A stretch of DNA of 64,000 nt from Synchiropus splendidus (Eukaryota > Chordata > Actinopteri > Syngnathiformes > Callionymidae), in assembly GCF_027744825.2 (NCBI RefSeq), contig NW_026527056.1, positions 1,240,001 through 1,304,000 on the forward strand. Direction: 5' to 3'. This document shows, in pieces, positions 23,041-35,687 of the stretch. Each line of letters opens with the position of its first letter. Within the stretch, counting starts at the first letter, position 1. A program made the position numbers and the translations under genes. Below the pieces are notes generated by a model. That model was not told the DNA's origin and did no database searches. It was given only the letters and a program-made list of their open reading frames with translations.

Positions 23041-25238
23041 GGCGTTCCGGAACCCTCCTTATCTCAGGCTGAAAACGCGTTTTCTGCGTTGTTCCTTAAC
23101 TTTGCAGGGAAGCTTCAGAACATGAAAGTTTGAACTCCCACTATAATAGACAGGGTCTTTCTAGTAGTTGCACATCAAATCTAAGTTGTCTGAAGTGTTT
23201 TTCGAAAGCAATCAACATTTTTATGTTTGGCGTTCCGGAAACGACCTTATCTCGGGCTGAAAACGCGTTTTCCGCATTGTGCCATAACATTTCAGGGAAG
23301 CTTCAGAACATGAAATTTTCACCTCCCACTATAGCAGAAAGGGTCTTTCTAGTCGTTGTACATCACATCTAAGCTGTCTGAAATGTTTTTTCCAAAGTTA
23401 TCAACATTTTTATGTTTGGCGTTCCGGAACCCTCCTTATCTCAGGCTGAAAACGCGTTTTCTGCATTGTGCCATAACTTTGCAGGGAAGCTTCAGAACAT
23501 GAAATTTTAACCTCCCACTGTAGCAGAAAGGGTCTTTCTAGTAGTTGCACATCAAATCCAAGCTGTCTGAAATGTTTTCCGAAAGTTATTAACATTTTTA
23601 TGTTTGGCGTTCCGGAATGGACCTTATCTCAGCCTGAAAACGCGTTTTACGCATTGTGCCATAACTTCTCAGGGAAGCTTCAGAACATGAAATGTTCACC
23701 TCCCACGATAGCAGAAAGGGTCTTTCTAGTAGTTGCACATCAAATCTAAGCATTCTTAAGTGTTTTTCCATAGTTATCAACATTTTTATGTTTGGCGTTC
23801 CGGAATTGACCTTATCTCAGGCTGAAAACGCGTTTTCTGCATTGTGCCATAACTTCTCAGGGAAGCTTCAGAACATGAAATGTTCACCTCCCACTATAGC
23901 AGAAACGGTCTTTCTAGTAGCTGCACATCAAATCTAAGCTGGTTGAAGTGTTTTTCGAAAGTTATCAACATTTTAATGTTTGGCGTTCCAGAATCGACCT
24001 TATCTCATGCTGAAAACGCGTTTTCTGCATTGTGCCATAACTTCTCAGGGAAGCTTCAGAACATGAAATGTTCACCTCCCACTATAGCAGAAAGGGTCTT
24101 TCTAGTAGTTGCACATCAAATCTAAGCTGTCTGAAGTGTTTTTCCAAAGTGATCAACATTTTTAAGTTTGGCGTTTCAGAACCCACCTTATCTCAGGCTG
24201 AAAACACCTTGTCGGCATTGTGCCATAACTTTGCGGGGAAGCTTCAGAAAATGAAATGTTCACCTCCCACTATAGCAGAAAGGGTCTTTCTAGTAGTTGC
24301 ACATCAAATCTAAGCTGTCTGAAGTGTTTTTCCAAAGTTATCAACATTTTTATGTTTGGCGTTCCGGAATCGACCTTATCTCAGGCTGAAAACGCTTTTT
24401 ACGCTTTGTGCCATAACTTTGCAGGGAAGCTTCAGAAAATGAAATTTTCACCTCCCCCCTATCGCAGAAAGGGTTTTTCTAGTAGTTGCACATCAAATCT
24501 AAGCTGTTTGAAGGGTTTTTCCAAAGTTATCAACAGTTTTATGTTTGGCGTTCCGGAATCAACCTTATCTCAGGCTGAAAACGCATTTTCTGCATTGTGC
24601 CATAACATCTCCGGGAAGCTTCAGAACATGAAATGTTCACCTCCCACGGTAGCAGAAAGGGTCTTTCTAGTAGTTGCACATCAAATCTAAGCTGTCTGAT
24701 GTGTTTTTCCAAAGTTATCAACATTTTTATGTTTGGCGTTCCGGAATCAACCTTATCTCAGGCTGAAAACGCGTTTTCTGCATTGTGCCATAACTTTGCA
24801 GGGAAGCTTCAGATCATGAAAGTTTCACCTCCCACAATAGCAGAAAGGGTCTTTCTAGTAGTTGCGCATCAAATCTAAGCTGTCTGAAGTTTTTTTCGAA
24901 AGTTATCAACATTTTTATGTTTGGCGTTCTGGGATCAATCTTATCTCAGGCTGAAAACGCGTTTTCTGCATTTTGCCATAATTTTGCAGGGAAGCTTCAG
25001 ATCATGAAAGTTTCACCTCCCACAATAGCAGAAAGGGTCTTTCTAGTAGTTACACATCAAATCTCAGCTGTTTGAAGTGTTTTTCCGAAGTTATCAACAT
25101 TTTTATGTTTGGCGTTCCGGAACCCACCTTATCTCAGGCTGAAAACGCGTTTTCTGCTTCATGCCATAACTTTGCTGGGAATCTTCAGAACAAGAAATTT
25201 TAACCTCCCACAATAGCATAAAGGGTCTTTCTAGTAGT
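23041..25238. repeat. 2,258-bp 12-mer HOR, copy C3
   Basis: Copy of C1 at an offset of 6,203 bp. At five diagnostic sites it carries the C1 base and not the C2 base: 23,493 C, 24,212 T, 24,612 C, 24,677 C and 24,933 G. It also shares CATTTTAATG with C1 (about 23,974 and 17,771). Confidence 0.9.
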
Positions 25239-27308
25239 TGCACATCAAATCTAAGCTGTCTGAATTGTTGTTCCAAAGTTATCAACATTTTTACGTTTGG
25301 CGCTCCGGAACCCTCCTTATCTCAGGCTGAAAACGCGTTTTCTGCGTTGTTCCTTAACTTTGCAGGGAAGCTTCAGAACATGAAAGTTTGAACTCCCACT
25401 ATAATAGACAGGGTCTTTCTAGTAGTTGCACATCAAATCTAAGTTGTCTGAAGTGTTTTTCGAAAGCAATCAACATTTTTATGTTTGGCGTTCCGGAAAC
25501 GACCTTATCTCGGGCTGAAAACGCGTTTTCCGCATTGTGCCATAACATTTCAGGGAAGCTTCAGAACATGAAATTTTCACCTCCCACTATAGCAGAAAGG
25601 GTCTTTCTAGTCGTTGTACATCACATCTAAGCTGTCTGAAATGTTTTTTCCAAAGTTATCAACATTTTTATGTTTGGCGTTCCGGAACCCTCCTTATCTC
25701 AGGCTGAAAACGCGTTTTCTGCATTGTGCCATAACTTTGCAGGGAAGCTTTAGAACATGAAATTTTAACCTCCCACTGTAGCAGAAAGGGTCTTTCTAGT
25801 AGTTGCACATCAAATCCAAGCTGTCTGAAATGTTTTCCGAAAGTTATTAACATTTTTATGTTTGGCGTTCCGGAATTGACCTTATCTCAGCCTGAAAACG
25901 CGTTTTACGCATTGTGCCATAACTTCTCAGGGAAGCTTCAGAACATGAAATGTTCACCTCCCACGATAGCAGAAAGGGTCTTTCTAGTAGTTGCACATCA
26001 AATCTAAGCATTCTTAAGTGTTTTTCCATAGTTATCAACATTTTTATGTTTGGCGTTCCGGAATTGACCTTATCTCAGGCTGAAAACGCGTTTTCTGCAT
26101 TGTGCCATAACTTCTCAGGGAAGCTTCAGAACATGAAATGTTCACCTCCCACTATAGCAGAAAGGGTCTTTCTAGTAGTTGCACATCAAATCTAAGCTGT
26201 CTGAAGTGTTTTTCCAAAGTGATCAACATTTTTAAGTTTGGCGTTTCAGAACCCACCTTATCTCAGGCTGAAAACACCTTGACGGCATTGTGCCATAACT
26301 TTGCGGGGAAGCTTCAGAAAATGAAATGTTCACCTCCCACTATAGCAGAAAGGGTCTTTCTAGTAGTTGCACATCAAATCTAAGCTGTCTGAAGTGTTTT
26401 TCCAAAGTTATCAACATTTTTATGTTTGGCGTTCCGGAATCGACCTTATCTCAGGCTGAAAACGCTTTTTACGCTTTGTGCCATAACTTTGCAGGGAAGC
26501 TTCAGAAAATGAAATTTTCACCTCCCCCCTATCGCAGAAAGGGTTTTTCTAGTAGTTGCACATCAAATCTAAGCTGTTTGAAGGGTTTTTCCAAAGTTAT
26601 CAACATTTTTATGTTTGGCGTTCCGGAATCAACCTTATCTCAGGCTGAAAACGCATTTTCTGCATTGTGCCATAACATCTCAGGGAAGCTTCAGAACATG
26701 AAATGTTCACCTCCCACTATAGCAGAAAGGGTCTTTCTAGTAGTTGAACATCAAATCTAAGCTGTCTGATGTGTTTTTCCAAAGTTATCAACATTTTTAT
26801 GTTTGGCGTTCCGGAATCAACCTTATCTCAGGCTGAAAACGCGTTTTCTGCATTGTGCCATAACTTTGCAGGGAAGCTTCAGATCATGAAAGTTTCACCT
26901 CCCACAATAGCAGAAAGGGTCTTTCTAGTAGTTGCGCATCAAATCTAAGCTGTCTGAAGTTTTTTTCGAAAGTTATCAACATTTTTATGTTTGGCGTTCT
27001 GGAATCAATCTTATCTCAGGCTGAAAACGCGTTTTCTGCATTGTGCCATAACTTTGCAGGGAAGCTTCAGATCATGAAAGTTTCACCTCCCACAATAGCA
27101 GAAAGGGTCTTTCTAGTAGTTACACATCAAATCTCAGCTGTTTGAAGTGTTTTTCCAAAGTTATCAACATTTTTATGTTTGGCGTTCCGGAACCCACCTT
27201 ATCTCAGGCTGAAAACGCGTTTTCTGCTTCATGCCATAACTTTGCTGGGAATCTTCAGAACAAGAAATTTTAACCTCCCACAATAGCATAAAGGGTCTTT
27301 CTAGTAGT
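25239..27308. repeat. 12-mer HOR copy C4, one monomer deleted (11-mer)
   Basis: Copy of C2. It carries the C2 base at the five diagnostic sites: 25,751 T, 26,282 A, 26,682 A, 26,747 A and 27,003 A. The offset from C2 is 6,203 bp up to about 26,060 and 6,015 bp afterwards, a loss of exactly 188 bp. The lost monomer is the one carrying GCAGAAACGG and GGTTGAAGTG in C1-C3. Total length is 2,070 bp. Confidence 0.9.
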
Positions 27309-28209
27309 TGCACATCAAATCTAAGCTGTCTGAAGTGTTTTTCCAAAGTTATCAACATTTTTATGTTTGGCGTTCCGGAACCCACCTTATCTCAGGCTGA
27401 AAACGCGTTTTCTGCATTGTGCCACAACTTTGCAGGGAAGCTTCAGAACATGAAATTGTAACCACCCACTGTAGCAGAAAGGCTCTTTTTAGTAGTTGCA
27501 CATCAAATCTAAGCTGTCTGAACTGTTTTTCTGAAGTTATCAACATTTTTATGTTTGGCGTTCCGGAACCCACCTTATCTCAGGCTGAAAACGCGTTTTG
27601 TGCATTGAGCCATTAATTCTCAGGTAAGATTCAGAAAATGAAATTGTCACCTCCCACTATAGCAGAAAGGATCTTTCGAGTAGTTGCACATCAAATCTAA
27701 GCTGTCTGAAGTGTTTTTCCAAAGTTATCAACATTTTTATGTTTGGCGTTCTGGAATCGACCTTATCTCAGGCTGAAAACGCATTTTCTGCATTGTGCCA
27801 TAATTTTGCAGGGAAGCTTCAGAACATGAAATTTTAACCTCCCACTTTTGCAGAAAGGGTCTTTCGAGTAGTTGCACATCAAATCTAAGCTGTCTGAAGT
27901 GTTGTTCCAAAGTTATCAACATTTTTACGTTTGGCGTTCCGGAACCCACCTTATCTCAGGCTGAAAACGCGTTTTGTGCATGTGCCATTAATTCTCAGGG
28001 AAGATTCAGTAAATGAAATTTATACCTCCCACTATAGCAGAAAGGGTTTTTCTAGTAGTTGCACATCAAATCTAAGCTGTCTGAAGTGTTTTTCGAAAGT
28101 TATCAACATTTTTATGTTTGGCGTCCCGGAATCGGCCTTATGTCAGGTTGAAAAATTGTTTTCTGCATTGTCCCATAACTTTCCAGGGAAGCTTCAGAAC
28201 AAGAAATTT
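27309..28209. repeat. Block A (third copy) plus joining monomers
   Basis: Continues the third copy of block A to about 27,890 (TTGTAACCACCC, CTCAGGTAAGATTC, AGGATCTTTCGAG). It then has monomers like 16,060-16,380 (GTGCATGTGCCATTAATTC and GTCAGGTTGAAAAATTG) before joining block B'. Confidence 0.8.
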
Positions 28210-30780
28210 TGACCTCCCACTATAGCAGAAAGGGTCTTTCTAGTAGTTGCACATCAAATCTAAGCTGTCTGAAATGTTTTTTCCAAAGTTATCAACATTT
28301 TCATGTTTGGCGTTCCGGAACCAACCTTGTCTCAGGCTGAAAACGCGTTTTCTGCTTTATGCCATAACTTTGCAAGGAAGCTTCAGAACATGAAATTTTA
28401 ACCACCCACTGTAGCAGAAAGGCTCTTTCTAGTAGTTGCACGTCAAATCTAAGCTGTCTGAAGTGTTTTTACAAAGTTATCAACAGTTTTATGTTTGGCG
28501 TTCCGGAACCCACCTTATCTCAGGCTGAAAACGCGTTTTCTGCATTGTTCCTTAACTTTGCAGGGAAGCATCAGAACATAAAATTTTCAGCTCCCACTAT
28601 GACAAACAGGGTCTTTCTAATAGTGGCACATCAAATCTAATCTGTCTGAAGTGTTTTTCGAAAGTTATCAACATTTTTATGTTTGGCGTTACGGAACCCA
28701 CCTTATCTCAGGCTGAAAATGCGTTTTCTGCATTGTCCCATAACTTTGAAGGAAAGCTTCAGAACATGAAAGTTTCACCTCCCACTATAGCAGAAAGGGT
28801 CTTTCTAGTAGTTGCACATCAAATATAAGCTGTCTGAAATGTTTTTTCAAAGTTATCAACATTTTTATGTTTGGCGTTCCGGAATCGACCTTATCTCAGG
28901 CTGAAGACGCGTTTTACGCATTGTGCCATAACTTTGCAGGGAAGTTCCAGAAAATGAAATTTTCACCTCCAACTATAGCAGAAAGGGTTTTTCTAGCAGT
29001 TGCACATCAAATCTAAGCTGTCTGAAGTGTTTTTCGAAAGTTATCAACATTTTTATGTTTGGCGTTCCGGAATTGACCTTATCTCAGGCTGAAAACGCGT
29101 TTTACGCATTGTCCCATAACTTTGCAGGGAAGCTTCAGAACATGAAATTTTCAACTCCCACTATAGCAGAAAGGGTCTTTCTAGTAGTTGCACATCAAAT
29201 CTAAGCTGTCTGAAGTGTTGTTCCAAAGTTCTCAACATTTTTACGTTTGGCGTTCCGGAACCCACCTTATCTCAGGCTGAAAACGCGTTTTGTGCATTGA
29301 GCCATTAATTCTCAGGGAAGATTCAGAAAATGAAATTTTCACCTCCCACTATAGCAGAAAGGGTCTTTCTAGTAGTTGCACATCAAATCTAAGCTGTCTG
29401 CAGTGTTTTTCCAAAGTTATCTACATTTTTATGTTTGGCGTTCTGGAATCGACCTTATCTCAGGCTGAAAACGCATTTTCTGCATTGTGCCATAACTTTT
29501 TAGGGAAGCTTCAGAACATGAAATTTTAGCCTCCCTCTATTGCAGAAAGGGTCTTTCGAGTAGTTGCACATCAAATCTAAGCTGTCTGAAATGTTTTTCC
29601 AAAGTTATCAACATTTTTATGTTTGGCGTTCCGGAATCAACCTTATCTCAGGCTGAAGACGCGTTTTACGCATTGTGCCATAACTTTGCAGGGAAGTTCC
29701 AGAAAATGAAATTTTCACCTCCCACTATAGCAGAAAGGGTTTTTCTAGTAGTTGCACATCAAATCTATGCTGTCTGAATTGTTTTTCGAAAGTTATCAAC
29801 ATTTTTATGTTTGGCGTTCCGGAACCCACCTTATCTCAGGCTGAATACGCGTTTTCTGCATTGTGCCATAACTTTGCAGGGAAGCTTCAGAACATGAAAT
29901 TTTCAACTCCCACTATAGCAGAAAGGGTCTTTCTAGTAGTTGCACAACAAATCTAAGCTGTCTGAAGTGTTGTTCCAAAGTTCTCAACATTTTTACGTTT
30001 GGCGTTCTGGAACCCACCTTATCTCAGGCTGAAAACGCGTTTTGTGCATGTGCCATTAATTCTCAGGGAAGATTCAGTAAATGAAATTTTCACCTCCCAC
30101 TATAGCAGAAAGGGTTTTTCTAGTAGTTTCACATCAAATCTAAGCTGTCTGAAGTGTTTTTCGAAAGTTATTAACATTTTTATGTTTGGCGTCCCGGAAT
30201 CGACCTTATGTCAGGTTGAAAAATTGTTTTCTGCATTGTGCCATAACTTTGCAGGGAAGCTTCAGAAAATGAAATTTTCACCTCCCACTATAGCAGAAAG
30301 GCTAGTAGTTGCACATCAAATCTAAGTTGTCTGAAGTGTTTTTCGAAAGCTATCAACATTTTTTAGGTTAGCGGTCCGGAAACGACCTTATCTCGGGCTG
30401 AAAACGCGTTTTCTGCATTGTGCCATAACTTTGAAGGAAAGCTTCAGAACATGAAAGTTTCACCTCCCACTATAGCAGAAAGGATCTTTCTAATAGTTAC
30501 ACATCAAATCTAAGCTGTCTGAATTGTTGTTCCAAAGTTATCAACATTTTTACGTTTGGCGCTCCGGAACCCTCCTTATCTCAGGCTGAAAACGCGTTTT
30601 GTGCATTGTGCCATAACTTTGCAGGGAAGATTCAGAACATGAAATTTTAACCTCCCACTGTAGCAGAAAGGGTCTTTCTAGTAGTTGCACATCAAATCTA
30701 AGCTGTCTGAAGTGTTTTTCTAAAGTTATCAACATTTTTATGTTTGGCGTTCCGGAACCCACCTTACCTCAGGCTGAAAA
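28210..30780. repeat. Block B', diverged copy of block B
   Basis: Follows 14,302-16,870 in order. The offset is 13,908 bp until about 30,230, then 13,720 bp because one 188-bp monomer has been lost: GTCAGGTTGAAAAATTG runs straight into the GCAGAAAGGCTAGTAG monomer. One monomer at about 30,590-30,780 restores the 13,908 offset. The copies show more substitutions than C1-C4 do, so this duplication is older or less homogenised. Confidence 0.83.
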
Positions 30781-32040
30781 CGCGTTTTCTGCGTTGTTCC
30801 TTAACTTTGCAGGGAAGCTTCAGAACATGAAAGTTTGAACTCCCACTATAACAGACAGGGTCTTTCTAGTAGTTGCACATCAAATCTAAGTTGTCTGAAG
30901 TGTTTTTCGAAAGCTATCAACATTTTTATGTTTGGCGTTCCGGAAACAACCTTATCTCGGGCTGAAAACGCGTTTTCCGCATTGTGCCATAACATTGCAG
31001 GGAAGCTTCAGAACATGAAATTTTCACCTCCCACTATAGCAGATAGGGTCTTTCTAGTCGTTGTACATCACATCTAAGCTGTCTGAAATGTTTTTTTTAA
31101 AGTTATCAACATTTTTATGTTTGGCGTTCCGGAACCCTCCTTATCTCAGGCTGAAAACGCGTTTTCTGCATTGTGCCATAACTTTGCAGGGAAGCGTCAG
31201 AACATGAAATTTTAACCTCCCACTATAGCAGAAAGGGTCTTTCTAGTAGTTGCACATCAAATCCAAGCTGTCTGAAATGTTTTCCGAAAGTTATTAACAT
31301 TTTTATGTTTGGCGTTCCAGAATCGACCTTATCTCAGGCTGAAAACGCGTTTTCTGCATTGTGCCATAACTTCTCAGGGAAGCTTCAGAACATGAAATGT
31401 TCACCTCCCACTATAGCAGAAAGGGTCTTTCTAGTAGTTGCACATCAAATCTAAGCTGTCTGAAGTGTTTTTCCAAAGTGATCAACATTTTTACGTTTGG
31501 CGTTTCAGAACCCACCTTATCTCTGGCTGAAAACACCTTGTCGGCATTGTGCCATAACTTTGCGGGGAAGCTTCAGAAAATGAAATGTTCACCTCCCACT
31601 AAAGCAGAAAGGGTCTTTCTAGTAGTTGCACATCAAATCTAAGCTGTCTGAAGTGTTTTTCCAAAGTTATCAACATTTTTCTGTTTGGCGTTCCGGAATC
31701 GACCTTATCTCAGGCTGAAAACGCTTTTCACGCTTTGTGCCATAACTTTGCAGTGAAGCTTCAGAAAATGAAATTTTCACCTCCCCCCTATCGCAGAAAG
31801 GGTTTTTCTAGTAGTTGCACATCAAATCTAAGCTGTTTGAAGGGTTTTTCCAAAGTTATCAACATTTTTATGTTTGGCGTTCCGGAATCAACCTTATCTC
31901 AGGCTGAAAACGCATTTTCTGCATTGTGCCATAACATCTCAGGGAAGCTTCAGAACATGAAATGTTCACCTCCCACGATAGCAGAAAGGGTCTTTCTAGT
32001 AGTTGCACATCAGATCTAAGCTGTCTGAAGTGTTTTTCCA
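30781..32040. repeat. Partial, diverged copy of the 12-mer (C5)
   Basis: Contains the C-block markers in order (GAAACAACC with TTGTACATCACATC, GTTTTCCGAAAGTTATTAAC, AAAACACCTTGTCGG, the extra-C monomer with CTATCGC, GTTTGAAGGG). It lacks the AAGCATTCTTAAGTG and GGTTGAAGTG monomers, so the offset to C1 falls from 13,908 to 13,532 bp (two monomers). It has TTGTCGG like C1 and C3. Confidence 0.8.
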
Positions 32041-33994
32041 AAGTTATCAACATTTTTATGTTTGGTGCTCCTGAATCAACCTTATCTCAGGCTGAAAACA
32101 CGTTTTACGCATTGTGCCATAACTTTGCAGGGAAGCTTCAGAACATGAAATTTTCACCTCCCACTATAACAGAAAGGGTCTTTCTAGTACTTGCACATCA
32201 AATCTAAGCTGTCTGAAGTGTTGTTCCAAAGTGATCAACAGTTTTACGTTTGGCGTTTCAGAACCAACCTTATCTCAGGATGAAAAATCGTTTTCTGCAT
32301 TGTCCCATAACTTTCCAGGGAAGCTTCAGAACATGAAATTTTGACCTCCCACTATAGCAGAAAGGGTCTTTCTAGTAGTTGCACATCAAATCTAAGCTGT
32401 CTGATGTGTTTTTCCAAAGTTATCAACATTGTTATGTATGGCGTTCCGGAATCGACCTTATCTCAGGCTGAAAACGCTTTTTACGCTTTGAGCCATAACT
32501 TTGCAGGGAAGCTTCAGAAAATGAAAATTTCACCTCCCACTATAGCAGAAAGGGTCTTTCTCGTAGTTGCACTTCAAATCTAAGCTGTCTGAAGTGTTTT
32601 TCCAAAGTTATCAACATTTTTACGTTTGGCGTTCCGGAATCAACATTATCTCAGGCTGAAAACGCATTTTCTGCATTGTGCCATAACTTTGTAAGGAAGC
32701 TTCAGAACATGAAATTTTCACCTCCCACTATAGCAGAAAGGGTCTTTCTAGTAGTTGCACATCAAATCTAAGCTGTCTGAAGTGTTTTTGGAAAGTTATC
32801 AACATTTGTCTGTTTGGCGTTCCAGAATCGACCTTATCTCAGGCTGAAAACGCCTTGTCTGCATTGTGCCATAACTTTGCAGGGAAGCTTCAGAAAATGA
32901 AATGTTCACCTCCGACTATAGCAGAAAGGGTCTTTCTATTGGTTGCACATCAAATCTAAGCTGTCTGAAGTGTTTTTCGAAAGTTATCAACATTTTTATG
33001 TTTGGCGTTCTGGTACCCACCTTATCTCAGGCTGAAAACGCGTTTTCTGCATTGTGCCATAACTTTGCAGGGAAGCTTTAGAACATGAAATTTTCACCTC
33101 CCACTATAGCAGAAAGGGTCTTTCTAGTAGTTGCACATCAAATCTAAGCTGTCTGAAGTGTTTTTCCGAAGTTATCAACATTTTTATGTTTGGCGTTCCG
33201 GAATTGACCTTATGTGTGGCTGAAAACGCGTTTTCTGCATTGTGACATGACTTTGCAGGGAAGCTTCAGAACATGAAATTTTAACCTCCCACGATAGCAG
33301 AAAGGGTCTTTCTAGTAGTTGCACATCAAATAGAAGCTGTTTGAATTGTTTTTCCAAAGTTATCAACACTTTTATGTTTGGTTTTCCGGAATCAACCTTA
33401 TCTCAGGCTGAAAACGCGTTTTACACATTGTGCCATGACTTTGCAGGAAAGCTTCAGAACATGAAATTTTCAACTCCCACTATAGCAGAAAGGGTCTTTC
33501 TAGTAGTTGCACATCAAATCTAAGCTGTCTAAAGAGTTTTTCCAAAGTTATCAATATTTTTATTTTTGGCGTTCCGGAATCGACCTTATCTCAGGCTGAA
33601 AACGCGTTTTACACATGGTGCCATAACTTTGCAGGGAAACTTCAGAACATCGAATTTTCACCTCCCACTAAAGCAGAAACGGTCTTTCTAGTAGTTGCAC
33701 ATCAAATCTAAGCTGTCTGAAGTGTTTTTCCAAAGTTATCAACATTTTTATGTTTGGCGTTCCGGAATCGACCTTATCTCAGGCTGAAAACGCGTTTTAC
33801 GCATTGTGCCATAACTTTGGTGGGAAGCTTCAGATCATCAAATATTCACCACCCACTATTGCAGAAAGGGTCTGTCTTGTAGTTGCACATCAAATCTTAG
33901 CTGTCTGAAGTGTTTTTCCAAACTTTTCAACATTTTTATGTTTGGCGTTCGGGAACCCACCTTATCTCAAGCTGAAAACGCGTTTTCTGCTTTG
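32041..33994. repeat. Monomeric, diverged satellite
   Basis: About ten monomers with many private variants and no clear block repetition, for example CATTGTTATGTATGG, ACATTTGTCTG, GTTTTCCGG and TCAATATTTTTATTTTTGG. This marks the end of the HOR-dominated left section. No gene, RNA or foreign sequence is seen. Confidence 0.8.
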
Positions 33995-35687
33995 TGCCAT
34001 AACTTTGCAGGAAACTTCAGAATATGAAATTTTAACCTCCCACTATTGCAGAAAGGGTCTGTCTTGTTGTTGCACATCAAATCTAAGCTGTCTGAAGTGT
34101 TTTTCCAAAGTTATCAACATTTTCATGTTTGGCGTTCCGGAATCGACCTTATCTCAGGCTGAAAACGCCTTTTACACATTGTTTCATAACTTTGCAGAGA
34201 AGCTTCAGAACATCAAATTTTCACCTCCCACTATAGTAGAAAGGGTTTTTCTAGTAGTTGCACATCAAATCTAAGCTGTCTGAAGTGTTTTTCCAAAGTT
34301 ATCAACATTTTTTATGTTTGGCGTACCCGAACCCACCTTCTCTCAGGCTGAAAACGCCTTTACTGCAATGTGCCAAAACTTTGCAGGGAAGCTTCAGAAC
34401 ATGAAACTTACAACTCCCACTATAGCAGAATGGGTCTTTCTTGTAGTTGCACATCAAATCTAAGCTGTCTGAAGTGTTTTTCGAAAGGTATCAACATTTT
34501 TATGTTTGGCGTTCCGGAACCCACCTAATCTCAGGCTGAAAACGCGTTTTCCGCATTGTGCCATAACTTCTCAGGGAAGCTACAGAACACGAAATGTTCA
34601 CCTCCCACTATAGCAGAAAGGGTCTTTCTCGTAGTTGCACATCAAATCTAAGCTGTCTGAAGTGTTTTTCGAAAGAGATAAACATTTTTATTGTTTGGTA
34701 TTCCGAAACCCACCTTATCTCAGGTTAAAAACGCGTTTTCTGCATTGTGCCAAAACTTTGCAGGAAAGCTTCAGAACATGAAATTTTCTACTCCCACTAT
34801 AGCAGAAAGGGTCTTTCTAGTAGTTGCACATCAAATCTAAGCTGTCTGAAGTGTTTTTCCACAGTTATCAACATTTTTATGTTTGGCGTTCTGGAACCCA
34901 CCTTATCTCAGGCTGAAAACGCGTCTTCTGCATTGTGCCATAACTTTGCAGGGAAGCTTCAGAACATGAAATTTTAAACTTGCGCTACAGCAGAATAGGT
35001 CTTTCTCGTAGTTGGACATCAAATCTAAGCTGTTTGAAGTGTTTTTCCAAAGTTATCAACATTTTAATGTTTGGCGTTCTGGAACCCACCTTATCTCAGT
35101 CTGAAAACGTGTTTTTTGCATTGTGCCATAACTTTGCAGGGATGCCACAGAACATGAAATTTTCACCTGCCGCTATAGTAGAAAGGGTCGTTCTAGTAGT
35201 TGCACTTCAAATCTAAGCTGTCTGAAGTGTTTTTCCAAAGTTATCAACATTTTTATGTTTGGCGTTCCGGGATCGACCTTCTCTCAGGCTGAAAACGCGT
35301 TTTCTGCATTGTGCGATAACTTTGCAGGGAAGCTTCAGAACATGAAATTTTAAACTTGCGCTACAGCAGAATAGGTCTTTCTCGTAGTTGGACATCAAAT
35401 CTAAGCTGTTTGAAGTGTTTTTCCAAAGTTATCAACATTTTAATGTTTGGCGTTCTGGAACCCACCTTATCTCAGTCTGAAAACGTGTTTTTTGCATTGT
35501 GCCATAACTTTGCAGGGATGCCACAGAACATGAAATTTTCACCTGCCGCTATAGTAGAAAGGGTCGTTCTAGTAGTTGCACTTCAAATCTAAGCTGTCTG
35601 AAGTGTTTTTCCAAAGTTATCAACATTTTTATGTTTGGCGTTCTGGAACCCACCTTATCTCAGGCTGAAAACGCGTTTTCTCCATTG
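33995..35687. repeat. 1,693-bp 9-mer HOR, copy 1
   Basis: Nine monomers repeated immediately downstream at an offset of 1,693 bp. Markers: GCAGGAAACTTCAGAATATG, CACATTGTTTCATAAC, ACATTTTTTATG with GCGTACCCG, CAGAATGGG, GAAAGAGATAAAC with TTTATTGTTTGG, and AAACTTGCGCTACAGCAG. Very few differences between copies were noticed (for example AGGTTAAAAACG near 34,722 versus AGGCTAAAAACG near 36,415). Confidence 0.9.
34950..35645. repeat. 376-bp dimer duplicated inside the 9-mer
   Basis: Two adjacent copies of a two-monomer block. AACTTGCGCTACAGCAG occurs at about 34,977 and 35,353, and ATGCCACAGAACATG with CTGCCGCTATAGTAG follows in each. The same nested pair appears again at about 36,643-37,340 in copy 2 of the 9-mer. 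Confidence 0.87.
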
